Shown piece after piece: positions 43,599 through 55,900 of a stretch of 64,000 nt of DNA. The stretch's first letter is position 1. Each line of letters begins with the position of its first letter. This DNA is from Microbotryum silenes-acaulis (Eukaryota; Basidiomycota; Microbotryomycetes; Microbotryales; Microbotryaceae), in assembly GCA_003665825.1 (NCBI GenBank), contig QPFY01000012.1, positions 310,001 to 374,000 on the forward strand. The letters run 5' to 3'. The notes below the pieces were generated by a model, which made no database searches, was not told the origin of the DNA, and was given only the letters and a program-made list of their open reading frames with translations. Position numbers and translations under genes: made by a program.

Positions 43599-46500
43599 TT
43601 ACGAAAGACCGATGATCTCGCCATCGTCCAAGAGTTGATGGTCGAAGAAGCCCGGTCGAGTCGACAACCCGGGCATGGTCTGCATCGTTCCGACGAGGGG
43701 GTAGATGAAGCCCGCACCAGCGGACATCTTGACGTGCGAGATGGGCAACGTAAAGCCCGTTGGTGCACCCTTCATCTTGGGGTCGTGCGAAAGGGACAAG
43801 TGCGTCTTGGCCATGCAGATCGGCAAGTCGGAGAACCCTTGCTTGGTGTAAGAAGCGATTTGCGCCTCGGCTTCTTCGGTGTAGGAAACGTCGGCGGCGC
43901 CGTACATCTCTTTGGCGATCGTGGCGATCTTATCCTTGATCGAAATGTCGAGAGGGTACAAGAACTTGAACGGGTTAGGCTCCTCGCACGCCTTGATGAC
44001 GGCTTGACCCAACTCCAAAGCACCCTTTCCGCCTTCAGCCCACAAAGTGCAAGGCACGGCGGCATCCGCGCCGGCTTGAAGCGCCATCTTGGCGACCAAA
44101 GCCGTCTCGGCATCGGTATCGTTCGTGAAGCGGTTGACGGCGACGATGACCTTGACGCCCATCTTGCGAGCGTTCTCAATATGTTTGGCCAAATTGGTGC
44201 AGCCCTTCTCGAGGATCTCGAGGTTCTCGTTGAGGTAGACCTCGGGCAACGGCTTGCCGGGGGTGACGTCGGGTCCTCCACCGTGCATCTTGAGCGCTCG
44301 GATCGTCGCGACGAGCACAACGGCGTTGGGGGTCAAACCGGAGATGCGGCACTTGATGTTGCAGAATTTTTCCATACCGATATCCGCACCAAAACCGGCC
44401 TCGGTGATGACGTAACCGTTCTTGTCCTCGGTCTCGCCCTCCTCCGTACCGGCGAGCTTGAGCGCGATCTTGTCAGCCAGGATCGACGAGTTGCCGTGGG
44501 CGATGTTGGCGAACGGTCCAGCGTGGACAAAGACGGGCGTGCCTTCGAGCGTTTGCATCAAGTTGGGCTTGATCGCATCCTTCATCAAGATAGCGAGCGA
44601 ACCGGTTGCACCAATGTCGTCACACGTGATGGGGTCACCCTTCCTCGATTCACCAATGACCATCTTACCCAAGCGATCGCGCATGTCGGGCAAGTCGTTC
44701 GAGAGAGCCAACACGGCCATGCACTCGGAAGCGACGGCGATGTCGAAGCCGGTGTCGAGCGTCTTGCCGCTCTCGGTCGCGGCCAAACCGGTCGTGATCT
44801 TGCGCAAATAACGGTCGTTGGTGTCGACGACGCGGTGCCACGTGATCTTCTCGGGGTCAATATCGAGACGAGCGAAGCGCGAAATCTCCTCCTCGGTCAA
44901 GTCATCGGGGTTGGTCTTGTCGATGCCTAGCTTTTGCAAGCGCTTGAACATGATGGGCGCAAAAGTCCTGACACCCTTCTTGGGGGGCACAAGCGGTTGA
45001 ACAAGGCCTTGTCGGTCTGGGTCGACTCGTGGAAGTAGCGCGCCGAGATGGCCGCGGCGAGCAAGTTGTTCGCCGCCGTGGTCGCGTGGATGTCACCGGT
45101 CAAGTGCAAGTTGAACTCGTCCATGGGGATGACCTGCGAGTATCCTCCACCGGCGGCACCCCCCTTGATACCGAACGTCGGGCCCTGCGAGGGTTGACGA
45201 ACGCAAGCGAAAGCCGTCTTGCCGAGGTGGGCACCGAGGGCCTGCGCAAGACCGATCGTCGTTGTCGACTTGCCCTCCCCGAGCGGGGTCGGCGTGATAC
45301 CGGCGACGACGATGTATTTGCCGTTGCGGCGGTGCTTGAGCGAGTCGAGGATCTCGAGCTTGACCTTGGCCTTGTACTTGCCATACATCTCGAGGTCGTG
45401 GTTGGGGATACCGATCTCGCTGGCCAGCACATCAATAGGCTTGGGGGTCTGGGCCTTGGCGATGGCGATGTCAGAGGGGACGTCCTTCTTGAGCACGAGC
45501 TTCAAGGGCTTGACGACGCGCTTTTGCGATTTCTCGAGGAAGCGTTGCGCCGCGATGAGCGTGTTCTCCATCAGCTTGGCGACGGTCATGGGACCGACGC
45601 CTCCGGGGACGGGGGTGATGTGCGAAGCGACACCGACGGCCGAGTCGTAATCGACGTCACCGACAAGGCGGGATCCGGATTTTTTGGTCGAGTCGGGGAT
45701 GAAGTTGGTGCCGACATCGATGACGACGGCACCGGACTTGAGCCAGTCACCCTTGACAAACTGGGGTTGACCGATCGCAGCGACGACAATGTCGGCTTGC
45801 TTGATCTGTGCATCGGCTCCAGGTGCGCGAGATCAATAACCGGTAGGGTCTCGTCCCCGTCCCGTCCCGACGGCTACGGGCCAGGACATTCTCCCCGGCA
45901 GTGTAATGACTCACGATCTGCTCCAAGTTCTTGGTACGAGAGTGGCATTGGGTGACGGTCGCGTCCTGACGACGCAAGAGAGCGCAGACGGGGGAACCGA
46001 CAATGTCACTGCGGCCAAGGACGACGGCGTGCTTGCCGCTGATCTCGACGCCGGCTTCCTTGAGCAGGTGCATGACACCACTCGGGGTGCACGGCGAGAA
46101 GAGCGGATCCGACGCACGGGACGAGAGCAAGCCGATGTTGTAGGCGTGGAAGCTGAATGCGTGAAATGTGGCACGTGTGAGCTCTTCAGAGCCAAGGCAG
46201 ATATTTTTGCTTCGAGCACCACGTGGTGGACTAACCCATCGACGTCCTTCTCGGGGCTAACGGCCTCGGTAATCCTCCTCTCTCCGTCCCTGCCGACCTG
46301 ATCACTAAGAGGAAGTTGAACCAAAAGACCGTGAACCGAGTCGTCGTCGTTGAGACGCTGCACCTCGGCCATGACCTCATCCTCGGAAGCGGCCTGGTCG
46401 ACGAGCACGAGCGTGCACTTGATGCCGGCCTGTTCGGCAGCCTTGAGCTTCATCTTGACGTAAGTCGACGAGTCGGAGCGCGACCCTTGTTGGATGATTG

Positions 46501-47017
46501 CAAGGTGCGGGGTGAAGCGAGGGAACTGCCGCTGGATCGACGAGATGCGTTGCGAGATGTCGGCACGGAGCGAGCTGCGACAGGAAAAGGAGGTGATGCT
46601 CAGCTGGGCGGTAGGATGCGGGGCGAAGCGGGAGTGCGATCAAGCCAGCGGCTGTCCTGAGGGCGGAGTGACGGTGCAGGAGACTCGGGGAGGAAGGGTA
46701 GGAACGGGAGGAACTCACGTGGCTACGGCTGTGCCATCGATGACTTGGGCCTGCGACGACATGGCGCTGCGACTCGTAGAAAAGGAGCGGGCAGAAGTGG
46801 AAGAGGCGAGAGCGGAGGCGCGGCGGTGGTTGGGCGCGTCGACGGGTGAGATCGCCGTGGTCAGAGCACGGGCACAGTTATGGCTAGTTGCGAAAGGCGG
46901 CGGCGCCGAGCTCGCGACGAGAGCGGGGGTGAAGGCGGGGTGAAGGGGAAGGGCGGATCGGGGCAATTGAACGTAGGACGACAACGAGCTGGTGGATCGA
47001 CGACCGAATCGGAGCAT
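43599..47017 (-). CDS. MIS1: C1-tetrahydrofolate synthase (trifunctional), with one apparent frameshift
   Basis: Fusion of methylene-THF dehydrogenase/cyclohydrolase (FolD part) and formate-THF ligase, supplying one-carbon units for purines, thymidylate and Met. Exon 1 is 47017-46719; exon 2 starts at 46574. FolD part: [87 protein letters not shown] and [15 protein letters not shown]. Ligase part: [20 protein letters not shown] (the ATP loop), [38 protein letters not shown] and [13 protein letters not shown]. At 44982-44987 a C6 run (minus strand) breaks the frame: ...FNRLCPPRR continues out of frame, while [17 protein letters not shown] continues in the next. One extra C would restore NRLCPPKKGVR. 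The upstream ATG adds 85 residues with a targeting-like sequence; a second ATG at 46762 ([10 protein letters not shown]) would give a cytosolic form. Confidence 0.9.
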
Positions 47018-47321
47018 ACCAAACAGGGCCCGGGGGGGGGGGGGGGGGGGGGGTGGGGGTTGAGCGAGCGACCGAGGAAGAGCCGGAGGGGATACGAGTT
47101 GAGGGGAGGGAGCGAGTTCTTAAAGAGCGGCTGCTTAGGGTCGCTTATTATAAGTCTGCGTAATTTGTCGATCACGCCAAGCTTCAACTCGTCCGAAACT
47201 GAGCGCGCGCGACGACTTCGCAATCGAATCGATCGGCGCTCTCCTCTCCTCGCCTCTCGAGCGCGCTCAGCAGCGCGGAGCGACGTCCTACCATTTGCGC
47301 AACTTGGGCCAACATCATTGC
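47018..47321. promoter_or_regulatory. 304-bp divergent promoter of the C1-THF synthase and tRNA methyltransferase genes
   Basis: Very short shared promoter. It contains a G22 run on the plus strand close to the C1-THF synthase ATG and a GAGCGCGCGCGACGAC stretch near 47202. Confidence 0.6.
47032..47053. repeat. G22 homopolymer (C22 in the C1-THF synthase leader)
   Basis: Twenty-two consecutive G, then T and G5. It ends 15 nt upstream of the first ATG of the minus-strand gene. Length is likely to vary between strains and to be error-prone in sequencing. Confidence 0.85.
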
Positions 47322-49003
47322 ATGAGCTTTGGTCAGGGTCGAATAACTCGGCAGCTTGGACACTTGACCCCTCTGACTCGCCGCACCACCACTTTAAGCA
47401 CCCCCGGCATGGCTTCATCCATCGTCGCGAGCTCATCCAGCTCGATCCCCTCGTCCTCCGCCTCCGCGAGCAAAAAGGAGCAACCACCGCGAGTCCGGCG
47501 CATAGGACCGCAACTCCTGGCCGATGAACTGGTCGCAGAAGAACTTATCGCGGGAGCCCCGACCGTCAAAGGAGGCAGGGAACTCACAACCGACCGGTCA
47601 GCTGCGAATCAGCGACGTTCAGAAGTGAGACCGAGATGCTGACCGATGCGATACTCTACTACATCATGTAGAGACCCCTGGACACACAATGCTTGGTATG
47701 TCCTGAATATATCGAACATGCCTACCTGCTCGTACCAGCTCAACCCCTTCCTTCTCCCCACTTCCCCTTCATCAGGGACAAGATCCCATGGGACCGGGAA
47801 CAGCAAGAACAGGCACAAGCAGCGATAGAACGACAAAAACTCGATGCCGTACCTGCTGAACTTCAGGAGCAGTACAATGCCGACCCGGCGGCTTACTGGG
47901 ACGGCTTTTACAAGAACGTCAAAGGTGGGGGGCTTCACGAGCCATTCGGGACCATCAAGGAACTGACTCTGATCACTTTGCGCGCACCTCGCAGACAACT
48001 TCTTCAGTGACCGTGCTTGGTTGAGAAACGAGTTCCCTGAATTGTCCGACGCCATCAGAGCCGATGTGAGCTTGACTCCTCTTGGGCTCAGCTCACGGCG
48101 ACCGACGAACTGACGATCCGAGGCAATTCTTAGGCCGGACCCAAAACGATCGTCGAGATTGGGTGTGGACCCGGCAATACCTTGTTTCCGCTTTACTCGT
48201 TCAACGAGAACCCGCGACTGAGTTTACACGGCTACGACTTTTCCAAGCAAGCCGTCGATCTGGTCCTGGTACGTTCAGTCGATGTCCCTTCTCACTTTAT
48301 CTCCAGACCCCATCCTAATCTTCTTCCTCGAACTTCCCAGGCGAACCCATCCTTCAACCCTCAACATCTAACCTCAGCCGTATGGGACCTCGTATCCCCC
48401 CTGGGTCTGCCCCCGACCCTAACCGCCGGAAGCGTCGACATCGCCATCCTGATATTCTGTTTCTCCGCTCTCCAACCCCTCGAATGGGCTCAAGCCTTTT
48501 CGAACCTATTCACAATGCTCAAACCCGGTGGATTGATCTTGTTTCGCGATTACGGTAGGAATGATATGGCGCAACTGAGGTTCAAGAAAGGGAGATTGAT
48601 GGATGATTTTGGAGGGTTGTATGTCCGGGGTGATGGGACTAGGGTTTATTTCTTTGAGAGGGACGAGTTGTTGGCTATCTTTGGGGGCCTGAAGGGAGGG
48701 GAGACGGCGGCTACGACGACTGAGGTGAAGGCAGAGGAGGAACAAGAAGCAAATGGAGGCGAGGCAAAGGAAGAGGAGCCAAAAGCAAATGGAAGCGAGG
48801 CGATGCCTTCGGAGGCAACGGCCTTGAACCCGAAACCTATCATGGCACCTGAAGCGATCGCGATGCGCACCATGGACAAGCGCTTCGAACTGTTGCAGTT
48901 GGGCGTCGATCGGAGGCTGTTGTTGAACCGGAAGAAGATGATCAAGATGTATAGGGTATGGTTGCAAGGGAGGTGGAGGAAACCTTTGGAGAATGAGGAA
49001 TGA
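47322..49003 (+). CDS. TRM140: tRNA(Thr/Ser/Arg) m3C32 methyltransferase, Trm140/METTL2-METTL8 family
   Basis: SAM-dependent enzyme that forms 3-methylcytidine at position 32 of certain tRNAs. Exons: 47322-47596, a 24-nt exon 47672-47695, 47776-47924, 47995-48065, 48134-48268 and 48342-49003. The spliced protein has the family signature DPWTHNAW then DKIPWDREQQEQAQ, and PAAYWDGFYKNVK with FFSDRAWLRNEFPEL. The SAM motif is IVEIGCGPGNTLFPLY with LHGYDFSKQAVDLV. Later motifs are IAILIFCFSAL, FTMLKPGGLILFRDYGRND and LYVRGDGTRVYFFERDEL. A Glu/Lys/Ala-rich insert precedes the C-terminus. Two in-frame ATGs exist: 47322, preceding an Arg/Thr-rich, acid-free segment (RITRQLGHLTPLTRRTTTL), and 47409 (MASSIVASSSSS). 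The first could be a mitochondrial presequence, the second the cytosolic start. Confidence 0.92.
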
Positions 49004-49623
49004 AGGCGAAGGGGTTTATGAATTTGGACGGGTATGTTGTATGAATAAATTTCATGGGAACGATAGCGACAATGTTGCCGATATATCAAGAGAGAGTAGG
49101 TACGGGTACGGAGGAGAGGAAGATGTTGTTGGAGAGAAGAGCGGGGAACCGCTTGAACGTGTTCTTCCGACTTGGCATTCCGCGGAGACAAACGGACGTA
49201 AAGCGAAGACCCTCGTCGATCGGGCCGGCCCCCGGGGGAGGACTGAGCGCACTGCCAAGACCCCTTATGCTGCAGCAGCACGAACGGTGTTTGCGGAGGA
49301 TCCGAGGGACTCGGGGTGCGTGCTCCTTCCATATCTATTGGCAGTGGAAAAGGCGAGAAATTTGTGGTGCAATAGGCTGCGTTGTAGATGTCATATAGGT
49401 ATAACTAGGTACAACAACTACTATAATTGTGAAAAGGCGGGGCGATGTAACATGAGAGGCCCCGCCAAAGGGAAAGGTCGTTAAAGCTAAGTCAAGGTGT
49501 AAATTAGGGGCGATCCGTCGTAACGAAACTCTTCAAAGGCCGAGGCGCAGGCTCGAGGGGTAAAGCTGTGGAACTCCTCACTTGGATGGAGGATCTGTGG
49601 CGCAATTAATCCCGGGGCTCATT
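49004..49623. other. Convergent 3' region between TRM140 and the copper radical oxidase gene
   Basis: About 620 bp. A 163-codon plus-strand frame near 48993-49484 has no recognisable content and lies largely in the TRM140 3' UTR. No tRNA or other RNA gene was recognised. Confidence 0.5.
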
Positions 49624-52518
49624 TTAGCTTGTAAATCCCGGACCGAGCTGGGCCCCGAGGCAAAAACGCCCACCTTGTCCCTTCCCGATCATGACCCGCT
49701 TTCCCTTCGAAGGAACGTCGTCGGCGAGAATCCAGAGCCAAGCATAGCCTACAGGTAGACCCAGACGCATCAACAGTTGCCTCTACAGGGGTGCAGAGTG
49801 GGGTTGAGGGCTTACCAGGAGGATAATACGTCGGTCCTTGAGGACCTTGAATCGTGATCTTTCCATCCTCGGTCGAAATTACCTTCAATTCAACCCAGCG
49901 TTGGTTCATGTGCACGCCATGGGTCGAGTAGCCGATATCAATGATGACCGCGCGAATCTTCTTGGTCCCACTTGGGACCTTGTAGGAGAAAGTGTACTTA
50001 GACTTGTATTGGATCTTGTTGGGTTGACCGGAGAACGTGGGGCGAGACTTGGACATGTAAGGTGGTCGAAGAAATTCGGTGTTGTATCTGTGTGCGTGCC
50101 TCACATGGTCGGCGCTCAGTTACGATCCCCGGGTCGAAAGGTCTGTAACAGAACACCCACCTCGTTTCGTAGGTCCTCGTCTCGACCTGCCAAGGAAAGG
50201 AGATGGAACATTGATGAGATTGACAGGGGGACGCGAATATGACCCTTGTATGCTACGTACCTTGCCGTTGGGGTTGGAACCCGCGATAAAAATCGAGCCA
50301 TCCGGAACCAGAGTTGCCGACGAATGGTAGAGTCGTTCGGTCTTGGAAGAAGGAAAGTTGGTACTGAAGCGAGAGCCCGACGCCGCAACAGGGTCGTACA
50401 AGGTAGGTCGTAACCTTGGGTTCCCGGCGTTGCTCAGTCCTGTCATGTTCGCGACATTGCCGTAGCCAGCAACTCCTGTCCCAGCGCCGTTCACCAGCAA
50501 GACTGCGCAGTCAAGTTGAAGGTCAGCGCATTCCCAATGACGGTCAAACTCGTAGCTTCGGGTGGTCAAGGGTTACCTTTACCATCAGGAGTAAGAATGG
50601 CATCCCCCATGAGACGTGATTCGGGCATCTGCTCAACCTGCCAACCGCCTACAGCCTTTGTCCCACTAATCTTGAGTCGCGCGCACTGAGTCGAGGTCGG
50701 GCTCTGAGCGCTGAGCAACCAAGGCGAGTCGAGGTTCTGGGTCGACCCTCCACAGATCAGGATCTCGGTCGCATACCCGTTCGCGATCGTCAGGGGAAGA
50801 AGCGCTGATGCACCTGAGCTCGGGTAGTTTGCGACGACTCCATTGGGGAACTGCAAGGAAGAGCAAAATATTCCGTCAAGAGTCGGTCGATGTGATTCAA
50901 GGATCTAAGCCTAAGCCGGAGACGTACAGCCGGAAGTCTATATTCTTGATTGTTTACCCAGTCGTATACAGTGTTGATCTTGTTGGCAGCCACGAAGATG
51001 TAACCACTGCAGTCGTTATTTTGTGTCAGCATCCATGGGGTGTCGCACCCACATGCCCATGGCGACTCACGTCTTTGGAAGGGAGAACGAGATGGGAAAC
51101 AGATTCGAGTTAAGTGCATCTAAGGTGAGAAAGATTGGCCGGCGTCAATGAAAGTGTAGCGCTCCAGTTTCAGCCTCGTGAGCGCACCTCGCAAGAATTT
51201 GAAAAATATCTGCTTTCCGTTTCCCTTGGGAGGGAAGAACTCGATCGTCGGATTGTCAATGTCGGGATTATTGTTGTAACCACCCCTGATGCATCCTCCA
51301 ATGATGATGACGGAGCCATCATGCAAGCGCACGGTCGAAGGGTACCACCTCTTGGACGTCAAGCGGACCGTTTTGGGGAACTCCTGGACCTGACAGTTGC
51401 CCCCGTTGCATGGAGTGAACATCCGAATGGCAGCGATACCGTTCGCAGTCGCATTGTTCGTAGCCTGCTCGATGGGGTTGCCGCCGACGCTGATCAACGT
51501 GCCGTTGCTGAGCCAACCGCCTCCGGCACTGGGTGATCCAAAGCGGACGTCAGATCCCGGTCGACGACTAAGTGGAAGCCACGCCGGAGCGCTGGGGAAT
51601 ATCTGCCTTGTCACAGCACAAAGCTTACCAGAATGAGTTCGTGAGAAGGTTGAGCGCTCGAGATTTTCCGGTGCTGATCGTGTAGATTTGACCCCACGCA
51701 CTGTGGCCGTTGACTTGAAGCGGGTTGTTCTCGGCCTTGTCGAAGCTATGGCGGTAACTCTGTTTAGCAAGCAGGAGAGGGCCTGGGGAAGAGCTTGCCA
51801 GTCCCTAGCAGCAGAGTCTGCTTACACTACGAGAGCAAGATACCAACATCAGCTGGGACGTTCACGACACCCGCTTGCGATGCTTTGACTTACTCTGATG
51901 ATGGTTCGATCCGATGTGCCGCATGTGCAGACAGCGGGGAGCCAATTGGTCAGAGTTTTCGCGGGAGCGTGGTGGGTAGGGGTTTACTCACAAGTAGCTC
52001 GTCGTCACTGACGACACTGACTTGCACTGTGAAGACAAACAATTTTGTATATCTCAGGTCAGTTCTTGGGCACGAGTTCCAGCACATTACATGGTCCGCC
52101 ACGATGCTTGAGGCTTGAGACCGGGTCTCGGCGAGAACGTCTCCCACAGGAGCCAACCGCACTCACTACCGCCGATACCGAGTTTCTTCCCATTCTTGAA
52201 AGACGAAGACCCGGACCAAGCCTTGCCAAGAGCACGCTTGTGGCGCACAAACCTCCTGCGGTGGCTGCGGAGCTGGAGCCCTGTCGATTCGGGCTTGACG
52301 TCGCGCTCGATCGTCAACGAGTGGCGCTCCACGCTCGCGTGAGACTCGTGCGACGGAGCAAGCACTCTACCGCCAAGGGGAGCCAATGCATCCGAGTGAG
52401 TGAACGCAAGGACATCACCACCGAGTGCAGACGTAAGGAGAAGCAATGTAGCCAGGGTCTGAAGGAGGAGGCGATGCACTGGGCTGCACGGACGCCGAGA
52501 TTGGACCGAGGTGAGCAT
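49624..52518 (-). CDS. Secreted copper radical oxidase, glyoxal/galactose oxidase family
   Basis: Extracellular Cu-tyrosyl radical enzyme that oxidises aldehydes or alcohols and makes H2O2, typical of basidiomycetes. ATG 52518; a basic start and hydrophobic core LLLQTLATLLLLTSALGG form the signal peptide. Family blocks: MQVSVVSDDELL, VNGHSAWGQIYTISTGKSRA, then FCAGGGWLSNGTLISVGGN, where the Cys (C70 type, cross-linked in the cofactor) is encoded across an intron as TG/T. CNGGNC and KRWYPSTVRLHDGSVIIIGG contain the radical Tyr and the second-strand motif. ERLYHSSATLVPDGSIFIAG supplies the Tyr-His copper ligands, and YSTHGVHMNQRWVEL the last His. The C-terminal DUF1929-like domain ends GYAWLWILADD ... 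GPGFTS. All expected copper ligands are present. Intron-rich; some junctions are approximate. Divergent from HOP1. Confidence 0.92.
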
Positions 52519-52924
52519 GAAAGGGAGCGTGCGAGCAGCGCCGAGTGGCAGATGGATGAACGAGTGTGGGGGCGCAAAAGACGAGTGCGGGTTGGGATCT
52601 CAACGGAGAGGAAAGAATGAGAAGGAGCGATGAAGGTGGGAGAGAAGGAACCAGGATGAAGACAAGGTATATATGGAAAGAAAGGAACAAATTTGTCGGC
52701 TTATGCCGCAGGTGCAGTGTCTCACTCGGATCGGCGCGAACACAACGACTTCGCTCAAGGGGCCTGAGCACCTTCGCCGCGGCTGCGCAATCGCGCTTCG
52801 AGCGGAGGCCCGAGCGCACTCGCTCGATCGCGAAGTCAACTGAACCAACGTCAAGTCCTTCTTCTCGGTCGCACCACCCCACCTTCGCCGCCTACCGCTG
52901 GGCTCGACGATCGACGTTCCAAAC
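52519..52924. promoter_or_regulatory. 406-bp divergent promoter of the copper radical oxidase and HOP1
   Basis: Shared upstream region of a secreted enzyme gene and a meiotic gene. No ACGCGT box is seen. GC-rich sequence with a GCCGCGGC palindrome lies near 52779. Confidence 0.5.
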
Positions 52925-55900
52925 ATGGCGACGGTGAGTCCACTCTAGGATGAACCCAGTACTTCTCATCGTCCTCACTGAATCCACTGATCTCCCACTG
53001 CCTGCACTTGCAATGTCTTTCCGAAGCGGGTGCGACCGACTGCCGCAACCACTGCAAACAGAGCACCAATAGTCGGAACAGCCCAGCAAGTCGACGAGAA
53101 CCTCGCCACCACGACCTACACCTCTAGTTTAACCCACATCTCTCAACTCTTACGGACTGGCATCAGTTGCGTTACCTTTCTCCGAGGCATCTTCGAAGAC
53201 GTCAGTCACATTCTCGTCGCACACCGAGCCTCACGCTCTTCCCGTCCGGAGATGACGCTGAACAGGAGCTCAGTCTCCTTTTTGGTCTCGGCTCGCAGGA
53301 CAACTTTGTCAATGCAGCGATCAGAACTCCCAGTGTTCCTGTCTCTGATACGAACCCTGCTGCGACGTCCAAGGCGTTGGAGGAGAAAAAATCTCAACCT
53401 TCGACTGTCAAGGTCAAGTCACTCATCAGGGGCGCCAGTCGCGAGGCTGACTTGCTCCTCGACTACCTGGTGCGCATCCTTAATATCAGAGTGCTCCACT
53501 TGCATTTCCTTACTGAAGATTCAAGCGATCATACGCACAGGATTCGGTCGATGCCGCTTTCAAGCTCGGTTACGTCGAACGTCTCGGTGGGTGACAAAGC
53601 TCTTCAGCAGGCTAGGCAAGACCATGTCTCCTCAGTGTGCAGCTGTCCTTCACAGTGCTCGCCATTTTTCACGATCCCGAAGAACCCGACAATATCGTTG
53701 AAGCTTACACCTTCAGCTTCGACTACGAGGCAGACGCTGACGGGAAACAGGTGCTGTCTTCTGATCCTCAGGGGCTCCATGAGATTCAGCTGCAATACTC
53801 ACGTCTTGCTTCCTGCCGCGCCGCAGCGTATCGCTATGACCCTGCCGGACCAGTGGACCGGTACAGACAAAGGTGGTCAATCATCAAGCTTGAGTGAAGG
53901 AGATGTTAAGCGCCAAATCCAAAAGTTGATCAAGAAGTGAGCCACCCTTAAAAATGTCATCGATCAGCGCATGGGAAAGCTCACCTGCGGTCTTGAGCAG
54001 TTTGCTTATGAGCACCCAAGCGTTGGATGAACTGCCCCGACGTCGGTACATCGATATGCGGCTCTACTTCACTGAAAACGCACCAGAAGACTACGAGCCT
54101 GCCCTCTTCCAGCCGATACCTCCCGATGAAGGGCAACTCCGCATAACCACGCCCAGGCTCGAAGACCGGCCCGACGTTGCCGAGCTGGGAGATATCTCGA
54201 CTGGGTTTCACACCCTTTCCTGTCACTACATCTCGATCGCCCATCTACTTAATACAGTGTTTGATGACAAGATAACCCACGAAGAAGCCCTCGCTAGGAA
54301 CCGTCGCGATGCGCAAAGCAGGAACGTCGAGTGGGATGGCGAAAGCCTAGCGCAGTCCGTCACGTCGGCAGACTCGAACCTCAAGCCGATGGACCCAGTC
54401 GGTGTTCGGGACAACGATGGCAACATCTTGACTGTCGAAGAAATTTGTGCTCGTCAAGATCCTCAGACCAAACAGCTCAGACTCAAGATCGGGCTCGAAG
54501 GCACAGGAACGACCGTCATTCCGGCCGAGGACCACTTCGAGCCGTCGCTCCAGGATTCAAACATTTCGGATTCGGCAGCGCTGCAGAAAGAGGTCGGTTC
54601 CGAGTTCCACAAGTCGCTCAACTCACCTTATCAGCTAAAACTAAAAATGTTAAAGATTGATCGTATTAAGAACCGAGACGGCGACACTCAACTGGTGGAG
54701 ATTACCCAGCCCCAACCCAATCATCCACCGGCGTTGATAGAAGAACTTCACGGCTTTCAGGATCTACAGATGACGTTCAGCCAGGGTGGGTCCCAGCTGG
54801 ACCAAGTGGAGGAAAATGTGGTGATGGAAGCTACTGATGGCGCTCCATTACGTGATGCACCAGCAGATTCCCATCACGGAGGGGCGGAAACAAAGGTCGA
54901 AGAACCGAGGTGAGAGTGCGGATCACAAATAGCCTCGAGAGGATGAAGCTGAGTCCTGGGTAGACGATAACTTTTATAGAAGCGATGTACGTCAAGACGC
55001 ATTACAAGCAGGGTTCCCACTTCCATCCGAGCAAGCAACCCGGACGGTGGTGGCCTTCGAAAACGGAACGATTTCAGCGCATCAGAATGTTCCAGCTCGT
55101 GGTCGCACTTCGCAAACGAGCTCCGCACTTGCCGAGATGATGAACAGATGTGACTGTGGTATGCCTTGGATCTATGGATCTATCATTCTTCATTCTGGTC
55201 TGATGAATTCGACGCTCGACGTTGCAGGTTGCTTGCCGAATACCGCAGAAGGCGCTTTCCGCTGCTCCGGTACGTGATGAAATGTTTTTGCTCGGAACAG
55301 CTCCCTGATCGCGAACTTGCGGTTTTACCGCTGCAGTCTGTCAAATTAGCAAGCACTTCTCGTGCTATGGGTGAAGATATAAATTTGCTCTAAGATGAAG
55401 GTTCACTTGACTTCTGATCACTTATCGATTACCGTTCAAACAGGTTCGCCACTCGTCCCCATGCCGCGGTGCTCAGGAAGCTCATTTGCTACGCATGCCG
55501 AACGGCCGATGTCACGGGACTTCGATCTCATGAACCCATGCGCAATTTTCATGAGCTGGCCAAATTCCGACGAGGTACGTGATTTTCAGCAAGGCAGGTG
55601 CCTTGGGCTTTGAAACTAATTTAGGACGAACGCCGTACAGCCATCGAGGTCCTCTGGAATGACGGAGTGCCTCTGGTCAGCGAACTTGCCGCACGCCTGG
55701 GGACCGATCGCCAAGATGCAGCAGCCATCATCCAACGATTGCGATGCGAGAATTTCATCGTTGAAGAAAAACCTCAGCCAAAAGAGGAACCAGTTGCGAA
55801 AGGTCGTGGGCGAGGTCGAGGGCGTGTGCGAGGCCGAGGAGCTCCCCGAGGACGTGGGGCTGCAAGCAACGGGAGTGGGTCGACGCAGAAAGTCGATGTT

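Noticed and set aside
43581..44930. 449-codon plus-strand open frame opposite the C1-THF synthase ligase domain
   Set aside because: Same explanation: an antisense shadow of a strongly conserved enzyme.
44982..44988. Programmed -1 ribosomal frameshift as the main explanation of the C1-THF synthase break
   Set aside because: C1-THF synthases are not known to use frameshifting, both parts are needed in equal amounts, and a homopolymer length error explains the data more simply; kept only as a formal alternative.
51904..51914. GGTTCGATCCG, resembling a tRNA B box
   Set aside because: One base is missing from the consensus, no A box or cloverleaf stems are found around it, and it lies inside the copper radical oxidase gene.
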